Below are positions 37,571-46,002 of a stretch of 64,000 bases of DNA, piece by piece (position 1 is the first letter of the stretch; the number at the start of each line of letters is the position of its first letter). The notes under the pieces were generated by a model. That model searched no databases and was not told the DNA's origin. It saw only the letters and a program-made list of their open reading frames with translations. This DNA comes from Ignavibacteriaceae bacterium (GTDB lineage: Bacteria > Bacteroidota > Ignavibacteria > Ignavibacteriales > Ignavibacteriaceae), in NCBI GenBank assembly GCA_013360295.1, contig JABWCL010000025.1, forward strand, positions 1-64,000, written 5' to 3'. A program made the translations under genes and the position numbers.

Positions 37571-40500
37571 TTATCTCACGAGAACCATTTTCTTCTGCGA
37601 GATAAAATTTCCGGCCTTAAGCTGATAGATATACACCCCGCTTGATACTGGCTGTCTGTTCAGGTTCACTGAATGCCAGCGCAGTTCATAGTATCCGGCT
37701 TTCTGAAAGTCACTCTTTTGTTCCCATATCTTCTCACCCATTATATTATATATAGATAACTCAACCCCTGCGTCTTCCGGTATACCATAACGGATAACTG
37801 TCTCGGGATTAAACGGATTCGGATAATTCTGATAGAGCACGTATTCAGTCGGTATGATGAATCCGTCATTAGAGAATTGAACATTAATCTGCTCGCCGCG
37901 CCTGTTTCCGGCAGTGACGGTCTCAAGTTTCGTTAAATGACCTTTGCTGATCCGGAAGAGTAAATCTTTCTCATCAGACTTTATAGTATTTCCATAAAAA
38001 CTATAGAAAATAATATTAATTGTATCTCCGGTTATACTGTACGCCATTTCCATTCCACTGGCAAGCGGACCAGCAATTATATTCGCGTCTTTTATGTCCT
38101 TGCCGGTGAGTCTGAACTGTAAACCTGCGATCGAGCTTCCGCCCGCGAGGTATGCGCCCTTTGCGTCAAATGTGAATACCGGGGCGCCCTCGCCTGATTC
38201 CTTATTAATGTTGCCGCTGCCCATAATAATATTTACGGTACCGACAATATCCAGCACATTCACAAGGTTATCCTGATTAACATCAGCAGCCTCAAAAATA
38301 AATGGCTGCGGGTTTTGATTCAGCAAATAACTGACCATCGTTGTAATGTCGAGAACGTTAACCGTAAGGTCACCGTTTGCGTCGCCGCGTGAGGCGGTAA
38401 GGGGTATGCTGCTCACGATCCGCGATGAATCTGATTCGCTGAAATCGGTACGGACTACTTTATAATAGTAATAGTATTTTTTATTCGGGATAACTTCAAA
38501 GTCGGTATATAGGGTATCGTTAATTAGCGTATTATTGATAAGAACCGGATCCGTAAATGTAGTGTCAGTTAAATGATCAAAACGGTAAATATTGTATCCT
38601 AAAAGATCTGTGAGTTCGGGGGGCGTGCTCCATTCGAGATAGACTTTACCGAGCCCTGCTGTTGCCTGAAATTCCGCCGACGCGGAACCTGCCGCGTCAA
38701 TAAGGAATTCGAAACGCATATCTTCATCAGGTATATCCCACCCGTCAGTATCTTTTCCGCCCGTTACACGTATCCGGTTAATTCCGTCTCCTGTCTGGAT
38801 TTTAACGGTTTTATAAACAGTATAGATTCTCCGGTTCGCTGACCAAAAGCCGTCTTCGTTAACAAAGTTGGTGAGGAACGGATAACGAACGCCAAAGCTT
38901 ACTGTCGGCGTGAAAGATGTATCCATCGCTTTGCTGTAGTAAATATCAAATCTGTGTTTACCCACGCCAACAGGATCGGCGGCATCGTCAAACGGATCTT
39001 TTCCGTTAACGTGGATTTTCCAAAGAACACCGTGCGCGGAATCGGTCGGCGCCTTTAAGAACGGGCTGAAGCGAATGCGCGGACGAAGCGGGTCTTCCTT
39101 GAAATCATAAACCATGTTTTCGATTTTCAAAGAATCTGATGTTCCCCAGTACTGGTGCTGCATATATTGGAAGTCCGCGGTGCCGTTAGTATTGAATTTT
39201 TCAAGATATATTTTCGCATCCTCATAAAACGTGCCGTTCCATACCTGCTTATATTTGTAATATTCGCTTATCCAGTTATTCTGCATATTCGGATCAGTAT
39301 GGTCGAAATATTCGTTAGTAGGCATCCTCAGGTTAATCATATTGTTGTAGTAATAATTACCTAAACTTGCCGAGTATAACCCTCCGCTCGGAGCGTAGAA
39401 AGAACCGGTAGTCGTTGGTGAGATAAAGTTATTCCTTTTCACATACGAACTTGACCATAATCCGTCATAGAATGAGCGGATTGTATTATCCACTACGCTG
39501 TCCGCGTAACCGATGGCAATATCATCGGAGATGAATTTGCAGTTGAAAATACTCGCGGGATTCTGCCCGCCTCCCGCGAGTGGCAGACGGAAATTCTCGA
39601 AGACGCAATAAGAAAATCTGTTTTTAATATTGTATTCAAAGTTTCTGAAAACAAAGATTTCGCTTACGGGCCCGGAAGAACCGGGGGGAATGTAAGCTTT
39701 AAAAACGATCATACTGTCGGGTGTGCCATCAGCGATAAGTTCACCGCTTATGGGTATACTTTTACCAGGATAGAAAGTGATCTGTGTGCCGGGTTTTATT
39801 ATTAACCGCCCGCCAACGCCAATCTTAAAGCTCTGATTTACGATGTAATTTCTGTTCGGGTAAAGGATCCTTGTTGAGTCGAGAACATCATACAGCTCTT
39901 CACCGTTTTCGGGTGTAATTACAAGTGTTCTTCTGGTTGTATCTGCGGCTCCATTCCACCACAGTTTTAAATTAAAAACTATATCTCTGCCGTGCGGCGC
40001 GTTTTCGCTGACTTTAATGAGGAGCGGGATCGCGGCGTCACGGGTAGCGTAAGAGCTCATACTGCCGACGGATATTTTATCCCTCAGTATCTTTGCCACT
40101 AAGGTATCTTCGAACTCCCCTAATTGAATTGACATAAAGGTACTGTCACACGCTCCTCCGGTGTTTCTGAGCCTGTACCATAGCTCAATCGTTTCTCCGG
40201 CGTCAACGCGTCCGTCTATATCGTTGCCCGGGATTGAGTCTGAGATCGTTAATCCCACAATATTCACCTGCGGCGGAGGAAGATAATTTAGCGAGTTATA
40301 AAGTTTTATATTTTCCTCGCTTGAAGCAATGAGTTTTGCCCACATCAGTTCAGGATTTTCCCCGGGTTTTAATTGCCGGTAAAGAGATATGCCTCCCGAA
40401 ACAAGCGGTGCTGCCATTGAAGTTCCGTTAAGAGCGCGGTAACCTCCATTAGGGACAGCACTTATAATTAATGCTCCGGGCGCCTTTAGCTCATAATTAC

Positions 40501-41803
40501 TAAGTTCTTTATACGCACTGTAAACCGGCCCGTCAGTATCAACGTTGCTGAAGTCCGCACGAAGCCCGCTTTCGTCTGTTGCTTCAATCCCCAAAACAAA
40601 TGAATAAGCAGCCGGAAAAAATCTGGCACAACCGCTCCCAGGACCAATACATCTGGAATCATTCCCCGCGGCAGCCACCAGAATACTTGTACCATACGCA
40701 TTTGCCAGGGCGGCTTCAAGGGTGAGCGACGCAGTATAACTGCCGAAGCTCATATTTATAATATCCGCGCCCATCCCGTGAGCATAAATTATTCCCCGGG
40801 TAATGGTTGCAAGATCGCCTCTGCCGCTGCTCTGAAAAACTTTAAGCGGCATTACCTTCGCGTGCCAATTGACGCCTGCAACACCAATTCCGTTATTGCT
40901 TTCCGCGGCGGTAATTCCCGCAACGTGTGTGCCGTGGCTATTATCATCCCTCGGATCATTGTCATTGTTGATCCAGTCCCACCCCCGCACGTCATCCACA
41001 TAACCGTTGTTGTCATCATCTATCCCGTTATCTGGGATTTCTCCGGGATTTGTCCAGATTTTGTTTTTAAGATCCGGGTGCAACCAGTCAACTCCTGTAT
41101 CGAGTATCGCGATTATCTGTGTGGTATCTCCCTTTGTGCTGTTCCATACCGCGTCAACCTGCGCAGCGGGTATTCCCCACTGCTGAGAATAAAGAGGATC
41201 GTTTGGGACTACCGATGTTATGCGGTTCGGCGATTTATTATCAGGGAATAGTTCGTGGTGTTCGCTAAGCCATTTGATCATTTCCGGTTCGGTTAACTCG
41301 GGCGAGAGAGGCATACTTTCAACTATTGATAAAATATAATTTGGCTCGGCATATTCTACGTTCACATCTTGTTTCAGCGCTTCGATCACTTCAAATATAT
41401 TGGTGTGTGAGTCACCGGTACTGATTTTGTAAATATTGTGGAGCGAGGGGATTTCAACCTTCTGTCCGCTGAATGACTTAAAATATTCGGGTTTGGCAGG
41501 TTTCGTTTCGCCCGCAAATACCCGTGCGGCTGATACTATTTTATACTGTCTGAAAATAATATCAGTTGAAGGATATCCGGTGGTAATAAACCCGGAAGTC
41601 TTGCCGAGATTTATTGCCGCTTCATTTCTGAACTTTACTATGATATCCCCCGGGACGAAATCGAATTTGGACGTTCGTTCGTCAATCCTGATGACATCAT
41701 ACTGGTTACTATTCGGATTATCCGGCGGGCAGTCAGGACAAGGCGTCTGGGCATTTAATAAAATGCTATAGAAAAATATAAACGAAAGGAAGGATAGTCT
41801 CAT
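37571..41803 (-). CDS. T9SS-secreted subtilisin-like protease with type-I dockerin
   Basis: A 1410-residue S8 serine protease. Signal peptide 1-19 (ends LLNAQ) and a propeptide (about 45-160) precede the catalytic domain with a complete triad: D235 (ILDTGVD), H290 (SHGTHVAG) and S462 (NGTSMAAP), plus oxyanion Asn in AAAGNDS. A CARDB-like module, a parallel-beta-helix-like stretch and an FN3-like module follow. Residues about 1140-1197 form a type-I dockerin with two complete 12-residue calcium loops (DANGDLTVNVLD and DVNQDNLVNVLD). Next is a half-cohesin-like segment (about 1207-1310) and a sorting domain (YQNYPNPFNPET, SGVYIYQL). An in-frame TTG lies seven codons upstream, but GTGGAG precedes the ATG at 41803, which is chosen. 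It is the first gene of the cluster. Confidence 0.92.
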   Translation of the reverse strand: MRLSFLSFIFFYSILLNAQTPCPDCPPDNPNSNQYDVIRIDERTSKFDFVPGDIIVKFRNEAAINLGKTSGFITTGYPSTDIIFRQYKIVSAARVFAGETKPAKPEYFKSFSGQKVEIPSLHNIYKISTGDSHTNIFEVIEALKQDVNVEYAEPNYILSIVESMPLSPELTEPEMIKWLSEHHELFPDNKSPNRITSVVPNDPLYSQQWGIPAAQVDAVWNSTKGDTTQIIAILDTGVDWLHPDLKNKIWTNPGEIPDNGIDDDNNGYVDDVRGWDWINNDNDPRDDNSHGTHVAGITAAESNNGIGVAGVNWHAKVMPLKVFQSSGRGDLATITRGIIYAHGMGADIINMSFGSYTASLTLEAALANAYGTSILVAAAGNDSRCIGPGSGCARFFPAAYSFVLGIEATDESGLRADFSNVDTDGPVYSAYKELSNYELKAPGALIISAVPNGGYRALNGTSMAAPLVSGGISLYRQLKPGENPELMWAKLIASSEENIKLYNSLNYLPPPQVNIVGLTISDSIPGNDIDGRVDAGETIELWYRLRNTGGACDSTFMSIQLGEFEDTLVAKILRDKISVGSMSSYATRDAAIPLLIKVSENAPHGRDIVFNLKLWWNGAADTTRRTLVITPENGEELYDVLDSTRILYPNRNYIVNQSFKIGVGGRLIIKPGTQITFYPGKSIPISGELIADGTPDSMIVFKAYIPPGSSGPVSEIFVFRNFEYNIKNRFSYCVFENFRLPLAGGGQNPASIFNCKFISDDIAIGYADSVVDNTIRSFYDGLWSSSYVKRNNFISPTTTGSFYAPSGGLYSASLGNYYYNNMINLRMPTNEYFDHTDPNMQNNWISEYYKYKQVWNGTFYEDAKIYLEKFNTNGTADFQYMQHQYWGTSDSLKIENMVYDFKEDPLRPRIRFSPFLKAPTDSAHGVLWKIHVNGKDPFDDAADPVGVGKHRFDIYYSKAMDTSFTPTVSFGVRYPFLTNFVNEDGFWSANRRIYTVYKTVKIQTGDGINRIRVTGGKDTDGWDIPDEDMRFEFLIDAAGSASAEFQATAGLGKVYLEWSTPPELTDLLGYNIYRFDHLTDTTFTDPVLINNTLINDTLYTDFEVIPNKKYYYYYKVVRTDFSESDSSRIVSSIPLTASRGDANGDLTVNVLDITTMVSYLLNQNPQPFIFEAADVNQDNLVNVLDIVGTVNIIMGSGNINKESGEGAPVFTFDAKGAYLAGGSSIAGLQFRLTGKDIKDANIIAGPLASGMEMAYSITGDTINIIFYSFYGNTIKSDEKDLLFRISKGHLTKLETVTAGNRRGEQINVQFSNDGFIIPTEYVLYQNYPNPFNPETVIRYGIPEDAGVELSIYNIMGEKIWEQKSDFQKAGYYELRWHSVNLNRQPVSSGVYIYQLKAGNFISQKKMVLVR
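38213..38386 (-). other. Dockerin type-I domain within the protease
   Basis: Two tandem EF-hand-like loops of the form DxNxDxxxNVLD, about 33 residues apart, each with Asp at positions 1, 5 and 12 and Asn at position 3, followed by helices (ITTMVSYLL and IVGTVNIIM). This is the standard dockerin pattern. It is listed separately because it is the expected partner of the cohesin domains in the two following genes. Confidence 0.9.
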
Positions 41804-42012
41804 TGTGCACTCCACACTATTCAAGCAGTGTTAATTGATGGTTGCTGATCTTCATAAAGATTCCAGGCTCTTAATGTGAAACCGGGTTGTAAGTTCCATT
41901 TGGAGAAATAATTAATCGACGGCTGTAAGGTAACAATAATTAAACTTATTAATTCAGTCAAAATAAAGAGCCGGATTTCCCTGCTTTTAATTGGGGCTTG
42001 GTTATACTGGCA

Positions 42013-42774
42013 TTATTCTTGCGCTTTTATTTCATTCCATATTTCGTCCATTTCTTCAAGCGTGCTGTCCGAGGGCTTTTTCCCTCTTTCAGCCAGTTTT
42101 TCCTCCACATAACGGAACCGCCTTTCGAATTTATGAATGGAGTTCCTTAACGCGTCCTCCGCGAACACCCCCGCGAAACGGGAGTAATTTGTAATTGCAA
42201 ATAATAAGTCGCCCAGTTCTTCCTCGATTTTCGCGTTGTCCCCTTCTTCTTCTGCCGCACGGAATTCTCTGATCTCTTCTTCCACCTTGTGCCACACATC
42301 TGCCTTTTCGCTCCAGTCGAAGCCCACCTTCGAAGCTTTTTCCTGCATTCTTTGCGCCCTCAGCAGCGCCGGCAAAGCTTCCGGCAGACCGTCAAGAACG
42401 GACTTTCTCCCTTCAGCCATTTTAATTTTTTCCCAGTTTTCTTTAACGTGGTCGGCATCCCTTACTTCGGTGTCCCCGAAAATATGGGGATGCCTGCGGA
42501 TAAGTTTATCCGTAATGCTTTGTATTACATCATCAATCGTGAACCCGGCGATTTCACCCGCCATTTCCGTGTGAAAGACAACGTGAAGCATTAAATCGCC
42601 CAGTTCCTTTTTAAGTTCTTCATAGTCGCCATCATCTATGGCGTGGACAACTTCGTAGGCTTCCTCAATAGTGTTTGTTCTGATTGACTCGTTGGTCTGT
42701 GCCTTATCCCAGGGACATTCCTTCCTTAAGCGTTTTACTATATTTACAAATTCGTTAAATTTACTGTCAGTCAT
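42013..42774 (-). CDS. mazG: Nucleoside triphosphate pyrophosphohydrolase MazG
   Basis: A 253-residue two-domain MazG, which hydrolyses (d)NTPs to monophosphates and pyrophosphate as a housecleaning enzyme. The N-terminal domain has LRKECPWDKAQTNESIRTN and the metal-binding EEAYEVVHAIDDGDYEELKKE, with GDLMLHVVFH. The second half repeats the fold (SKVGFDWSEK, VEEEIREF, EEELGDLLFAITNYSRFAG). Length is normal for the family. It starts with ATG at 42774 and is divergent from the RidA-family gene, with 91 bp between them. Confidence 0.95.
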   Translation of the reverse strand: MTDSKFNEFVNIVKRLRKECPWDKAQTNESIRTNTIEEAYEVVHAIDDGDYEELKKELGDLMLHVVFHTEMAGEIAGFTIDDVIQSITDKLIRRHPHIFGDTEVRDADHVKENWEKIKMAEGRKSVLDGLPEALPALLRAQRMQEKASKVGFDWSEKADVWHKVEEEIREFRAAEEEGDNAKIEEELGDLLFAITNYSRFAGVFAEDALRNSIHKFERRFRYVEEKLAERGKKPSDSTLEEMDEIWNEIKAQE

Positions 42775-42865
42775 TCGGTATTTACCTTTATTCAGCGTAT
42801 AATATTATTTTTTTGACGGTCATAAATATAACACAATTTTTAACCACTATCTGAACGGTCTTATT

Positions 42866-43324
42866 ATGTATTCTGAAAATCTTAAATCTCTCGGCATCAC
42901 GATTCCCGCCGCTCCTCTTCCACTCGCTGCTTATGTCCCCGCGGTCAAAACCGGGAAGTATGTTTATACATCCGGTCAGCTTCCGATGAAGGATGGTAAA
43001 CTTGCTTTCGCCGGCAGGGTCGGCGCAGATGTTTCTCAGGAGGATGGAAAACTTGCGGCGGAGATATGCGGTATAAACTGCATCAGCGCCGCGCTTACCG
43101 TGATCGGAGATGTTGACAAAATTGCCAGAGTTGTTAAGCTGACTGCTTTTATAAATTCAGCTGCCGGTTTCACATCCCAGCCTGAAGTTGCCAATGGCGC
43201 TTCTGAACTAATGATAAAGATCTTCGGTGACAACGGAAAGCACGCACGCAGCGCGGTGGGCGTAAGCGAGCTTCCGAGGAATGCCGCGGTTGAAATTGAG
43301 ATGATCCTTGAGGTGAAAGAGTAA
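42866..43324 (+). CDS. RidA/YjgF-family protein
   Basis: A 152-residue Rid-superfamily protein, in the subgroup with an N-terminal extension (LGITIPAAPLPLAAYVPAVK) seen in RidA-like proteins distinct from E. coli RidA. Core features are VYTSGQLPMKDGKL, the stretch AAEICGINCISAALTVIGD and ARSAVGVSELPRNAAVEIEM, in which the Arg of the usual active site (ARSAV) is kept. RidA members deaminate reactive enamines and imines; the exact substrate here is unknown. It probably forms an operon with the acyltransferase (12 bp away) and ruvB. Confidence 0.9.
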   Translation: MYSENLKSLGITIPAAPLPLAAYVPAVKTGKYVYTSGQLPMKDGKLAFAGRVGADVSQEDGKLAAEICGINCISAALTVIGDVDKIARVVKLTAFINSAAGFTSQPEVANGASELMIKIFGDNGKHARSAVGVSELPRNAAVEIEMILEVKE

Positions 43325-43336
43325 CTCTCTTTCCCG

Positions 43337-44434
43337 ATGACTTTAAGCGCAAAACGCAGCCGGGTAATCTTCCTCGACCTGATAAGGGCTTTCGCTGTAC
43401 TTATGATGGTGCAGGGACACACAGTTGATGTTCTCCTGTCGGATTATTACCGGAACCTTGAATCTTTCTTTTATTCCGCGTGGCAGTTCAACCGGGGAAT
43501 GACTGCCCCGCTTTTTTTATTTACATCGGGAATTACATTCACCTATCTTTTCAGGCTGCATAAAGAACCCTTCTCGAAAAATCCAAGGGTCAGGAAAGGA
43601 ATAAAGAGAGCACTACTGCTGATATTCATCGGCTATTTGCTAAGGTATCCGACCAGTACAATCGTTATTTTCGACGAGGTAACCCCGTACCAGTGGCAAT
43701 TATTTTTTTCTGTTGATGTGCTTCATTTAATAGGCTTCGGCCTCCTCTTTCTGCTCCTTATACTCTATTTAGCGGAGAGGACTAAACAGAGAGACTGGGT
43801 TGTATTTACCGCTTTCATCCTTATTAATCTCAGCCTTCACCCTTTCTTTGAGAATATTGACTGGACTTCTTTTATGCATCCGGCTTTTGCGGGTTACTTC
43901 TACCGGAAATCAGGATCGAACTTCCCCCTCTTCCCCTGGCTAAGTTATATTTATGCGGGCGGGATGCTCGGGAGCTATCTTGCGGATCATCCGGAAGTCT
44001 TTAAATCATTCAAGTTTACTTACCGGACTTTCATCATCGGTTTATCGCTGATACTGATTTCAATGTCCGGTACTATTTTTGAGAGAGTTATCCTGGGCAC
44101 TGATACATTCTGGACTTACAGCCCGATGCTTACGCTTCTCAGATTCGGAATTGTTATGCTCATTATCTCAGCGTTTGTCCTGACTGCGCGGAAGATGGAG
44201 ACTATCCCGAGAATAATAATCCTGCTCGGTAGAAATACACTGCTTATATACGCTGTACATCTGATAATTTTGTATGGCAGCCCGTGGAATCTGGGGATGG
44301 CCTATATTGCTACACACGGCTTCAACCTTCTCAATACGTTCCTCACCGTTATCCTGATGTGGTCGTTAATGATAGTAATGGTATATTTGCTGAACAGATT
44401 TCAGATTCGCAACAAACCAATTGACGCAGCTTAG
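43337..44434 (+). CDS. DUF1624/HGSNAT-like membrane acyltransferase
   Basis: A 365-residue integral membrane protein with about ten helices. It opens with RVIFLDLIRAFAVLMMVQGH, the signature of the DUF1624/heparan-alpha-glucosaminide N-acetyltransferase-like and acyltransferase-3 superfamily, including a conserved His in QGH. TAPLFLFTSGITFTYLF and LIYAVHLIILYGSPW are further family-like stretches. It probably transfers an acyl group to a cell-envelope sugar, but the substrate cannot be read from sequence. It sits between a RidA-family gene and ruvB with short gaps. Confidence 0.8.
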   Translation: MTLSAKRSRVIFLDLIRAFAVLMMVQGHTVDVLLSDYYRNLESFFYSAWQFNRGMTAPLFLFTSGITFTYLFRLHKEPFSKNPRVRKGIKRALLLIFIGYLLRYPTSTIVIFDEVTPYQWQLFFSVDVLHLIGFGLLFLLLILYLAERTKQRDWVVFTAFILINLSLHPFFENIDWTSFMHPAFAGYFYRKSGSNFPLFPWLSYIYAGGMLGSYLADHPEVFKSFKFTYRTFIIGLSLILISMSGTIFERVILGTDTFWTYSPMLTLLRFGIVMLIISAFVLTARKMETIPRIIILLGRNTLLIYAVHLIILYGSPWNLGMAYIATHGFNLLNTFLTVILMWSLMIVMVYLLNRFQIRNKPIDAA

Positions 44435-44452
44435 AAAACGAGTTAATAAGAA

Positions 44453-45484
44453 TTGAGTAAGAATACACGTAAACCCTCAGCGGTAAATCCCGTAACGGAT
44501 AATAAAGAAAAAGAATTTGAGACTTCGTTACGCCCTCTCAGGTTCAGTGATTTCAACGGGCAGACAAAAATAACCGATAACTTAAAAGTTTTCATAACCG
44601 CGGCCTTGAAACGCGAGGAAGCTCTCGATCACGTTTTACTCACCGGCCCTCCGGGTTTGGGTAAAACCACTCTTGCATACATCATCGCCAATGAAATGGG
44701 AGTGAAAATAAAAGCAACCTCCGGGCCTGTGCTTGAAAAACCGGGCGACCTTGCAGGAGTACTGACAAACCTTGAAGAACGCAGCGCTCTCTTCATTGAC
44801 GAAATACACCGCCTTAGCCCTGTTGTCGAAGAATTTCTTTACTCGGCGATGGAAGACTACAGGATTGACATAATGATTGACAGCGGCCCGAATGCACGTA
44901 CCGTTCAGATCAGCCTGCCGAAGTTTACGCTTATCGGCGCAACGACCAGGGCGGGTATGCTTACTTCTCCTCTGCGCGACCGTTTCGGTATTAAGTTCAG
45001 GCTCGATTACTATACCCCTGAACTGATTGACACAATCCTCCATAGATCATCGAAAATTCTCGATATAAAAATAAATAAAGACGCTTCCGCTGAAATCGCA
45101 AGAAGGTCAAGGGGAACACCGCGAATAGCAAACAGGCTGCTCAGACGAACGAGGGATTTTGCCGATTACGCCGATAAAGACACTATTGATTATGAAGTGG
45201 CGGCTAAGGCCCTCCGCGCTCTTGAAGTGGATGAGTACGGCCTCGATGAGATGGATAAGGAAATACTTAATACGATAATTGAAAAATACAGCGGCGGCCC
45301 CGTGGGACTTAATTCCCTTGCCGTCGCGGTGAATGAAGACCCCGGCACTATCGAAGAAGTTTATGAACCTTTCCTCATACAGCAGGGATTTATAAACCGT
45401 ACGCCCCGCGGAAGAGAAGCAACGGAACTCGCGTATAAACATATGAATAAAACCCGCAAAAATAAGCCCGAGACACTATTTTAG
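44453..45484 (+). CDS. ruvB: Holliday junction branch-migration ATPase RuvB
   Basis: A 343-residue AAA+ motor of the RuvAB complex. It has a Walker A motif [12 protein letters not shown], Walker [12 protein letters not shown], sensor 1 [20 protein letters not shown] with the arginine finger, and sensor 2 [16 protein letters not shown]. The C-terminal winged helix begins at about residue 255 ([19 protein letters not shown]) and ends [12 protein letters not shown]. The start is TTG at 44453 (TTG AGT AAG AAT), which gives the usual RuvB length. ruvA and ruvC are not in the window. Confidence 0.97.
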   Translation: MSKNTRKPSAVNPVTDNKEKEFETSLRPLRFSDFNGQTKITDNLKVFITAALKREEALDHVLLTGPPGLGKTTLAYIIANEMGVKIKATSGPVLEKPGDLAGVLTNLEERSALFIDEIHRLSPVVEEFLYSAMEDYRIDIMIDSGPNARTVQISLPKFTLIGATTRAGMLTSPLRDRFGIKFRLDYYTPELIDTILHRSSKILDIKINKDASAEIARRSRGTPRIANRLLRRTRDFADYADKDTIDYEVAAKALRALEVDEYGLDEMDKEILNTIIEKYSGGPVGLNSLAVAVNEDPGTIEEVYEPFLIQQGFINRTPRGREATELAYKHMNKTRKNKPETLF

Positions 45485-45517
45485 ACTATAGTAGAGAATG
45501 TAATTTTCCGTACTTTG

Positions 45518-45531
45518 TAGCTTATAAGCTA
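45518..45531. promoter_or_regulatory. 14-bp palindrome upstream of hipBA
   Basis: TAGCTTATAAGCTA is a perfect palindrome 112 bases before the hipB start and about 43 bases upstream of the -33 element. A related half-site TTGTAGCTT recurs at 45556-45564. It could be a HipB operator; this is inference from its position. Confidence 0.35.
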
Positions 45532-45573
45532 AGATATTATTGAATTTTAGCAATATTGTAGCTTTTTAATTAC

Positions 45574-45604
45574 TTGACAAACCAGGAAATATTTATTATA
45601 TTTG
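45574..45604 (+). promoter_or_regulatory. Consensus promoter of hipBA
   Basis: TTG (45574-45576), 20 bases, then TATATTTG (45597-45604) matches the Bacteroidota sigma-factor consensus TTG-N19-21-TAnnTTTG exactly. The same bases also read TTGACA-N17-TATATT, a canonical sigma-70 promoter. It lies 38 bases before the hipB ATG. Confidence 0.8.
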
Positions 45605-45642
45605 TTGCAAAGAGTATACAATTTTAGCCAAAAGGCAAGACA

Positions 45643-46002
45643 ATGTCACAAATAAGTTACAGACCCGAGCTTTTCAGTATGAGCGACAGTGCCATATTAA
45701 AAGAGATATGCGGTTCACTCAAAAGGATCCGGGTAAGTAAAAATATCTCCCAGAAGAAACTCTCCGAACTCACCGGGTTAAACCGTGTTACAATCAGCAG
45801 GCTTGAATCAGGAAGAGCCGCAAACCTGATAACCATCATCCAGATACTTCGGGCGTTAGACAGCCTCGATATCCTCTCCCCTTTTTTCAAAGAACCTGAA
45901 GTCAGCCCGCTGCTGATGTGGAAAGTCCAGGAGAAGCAGCGCGTCAGAGCATACGGCACTAAAAGAAAAACCACAAAAGAGCTCCCCGAAAGCGAATGGT
46001 AG
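45643..46002 (+). CDS. hipB: HipB-like XRE antitoxin
   Basis: A 119-residue Cro/C1-type helix-turn-helix protein. The HTH lies at about residues 22-75 (LKRIRVSKNISQKKLSELTG, then LNRVTISRLESGR). The C-terminal tail is basic (KEKQRV-like and TKRKTTKEL segments). Its stop overlaps the hipA start by seven bases, the usual antitoxin-toxin arrangement. By analogy with HipB it should dimerise, bind the operator and neutralise HipA. It is longer than E. coli HipB (88 aa), mostly because of the tail. Confidence 0.88.
   Translation: MSQISYRPELFSMSDSAILKEICGSLKRIRVSKNISQKKLSELTGLNRVTISRLESGRAANLITIIQILRALDSLDILSPFFKEPEVSPLLMWKVQEKQRVRAYGTKRKTTKELPESEW

Noticed and set aside
36907-41251. Plus-strand open frames opposite the cohesin and protease genes
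   Set aside because: They are shadows of strongly coding minus-strand genes and have no family-like sequence.
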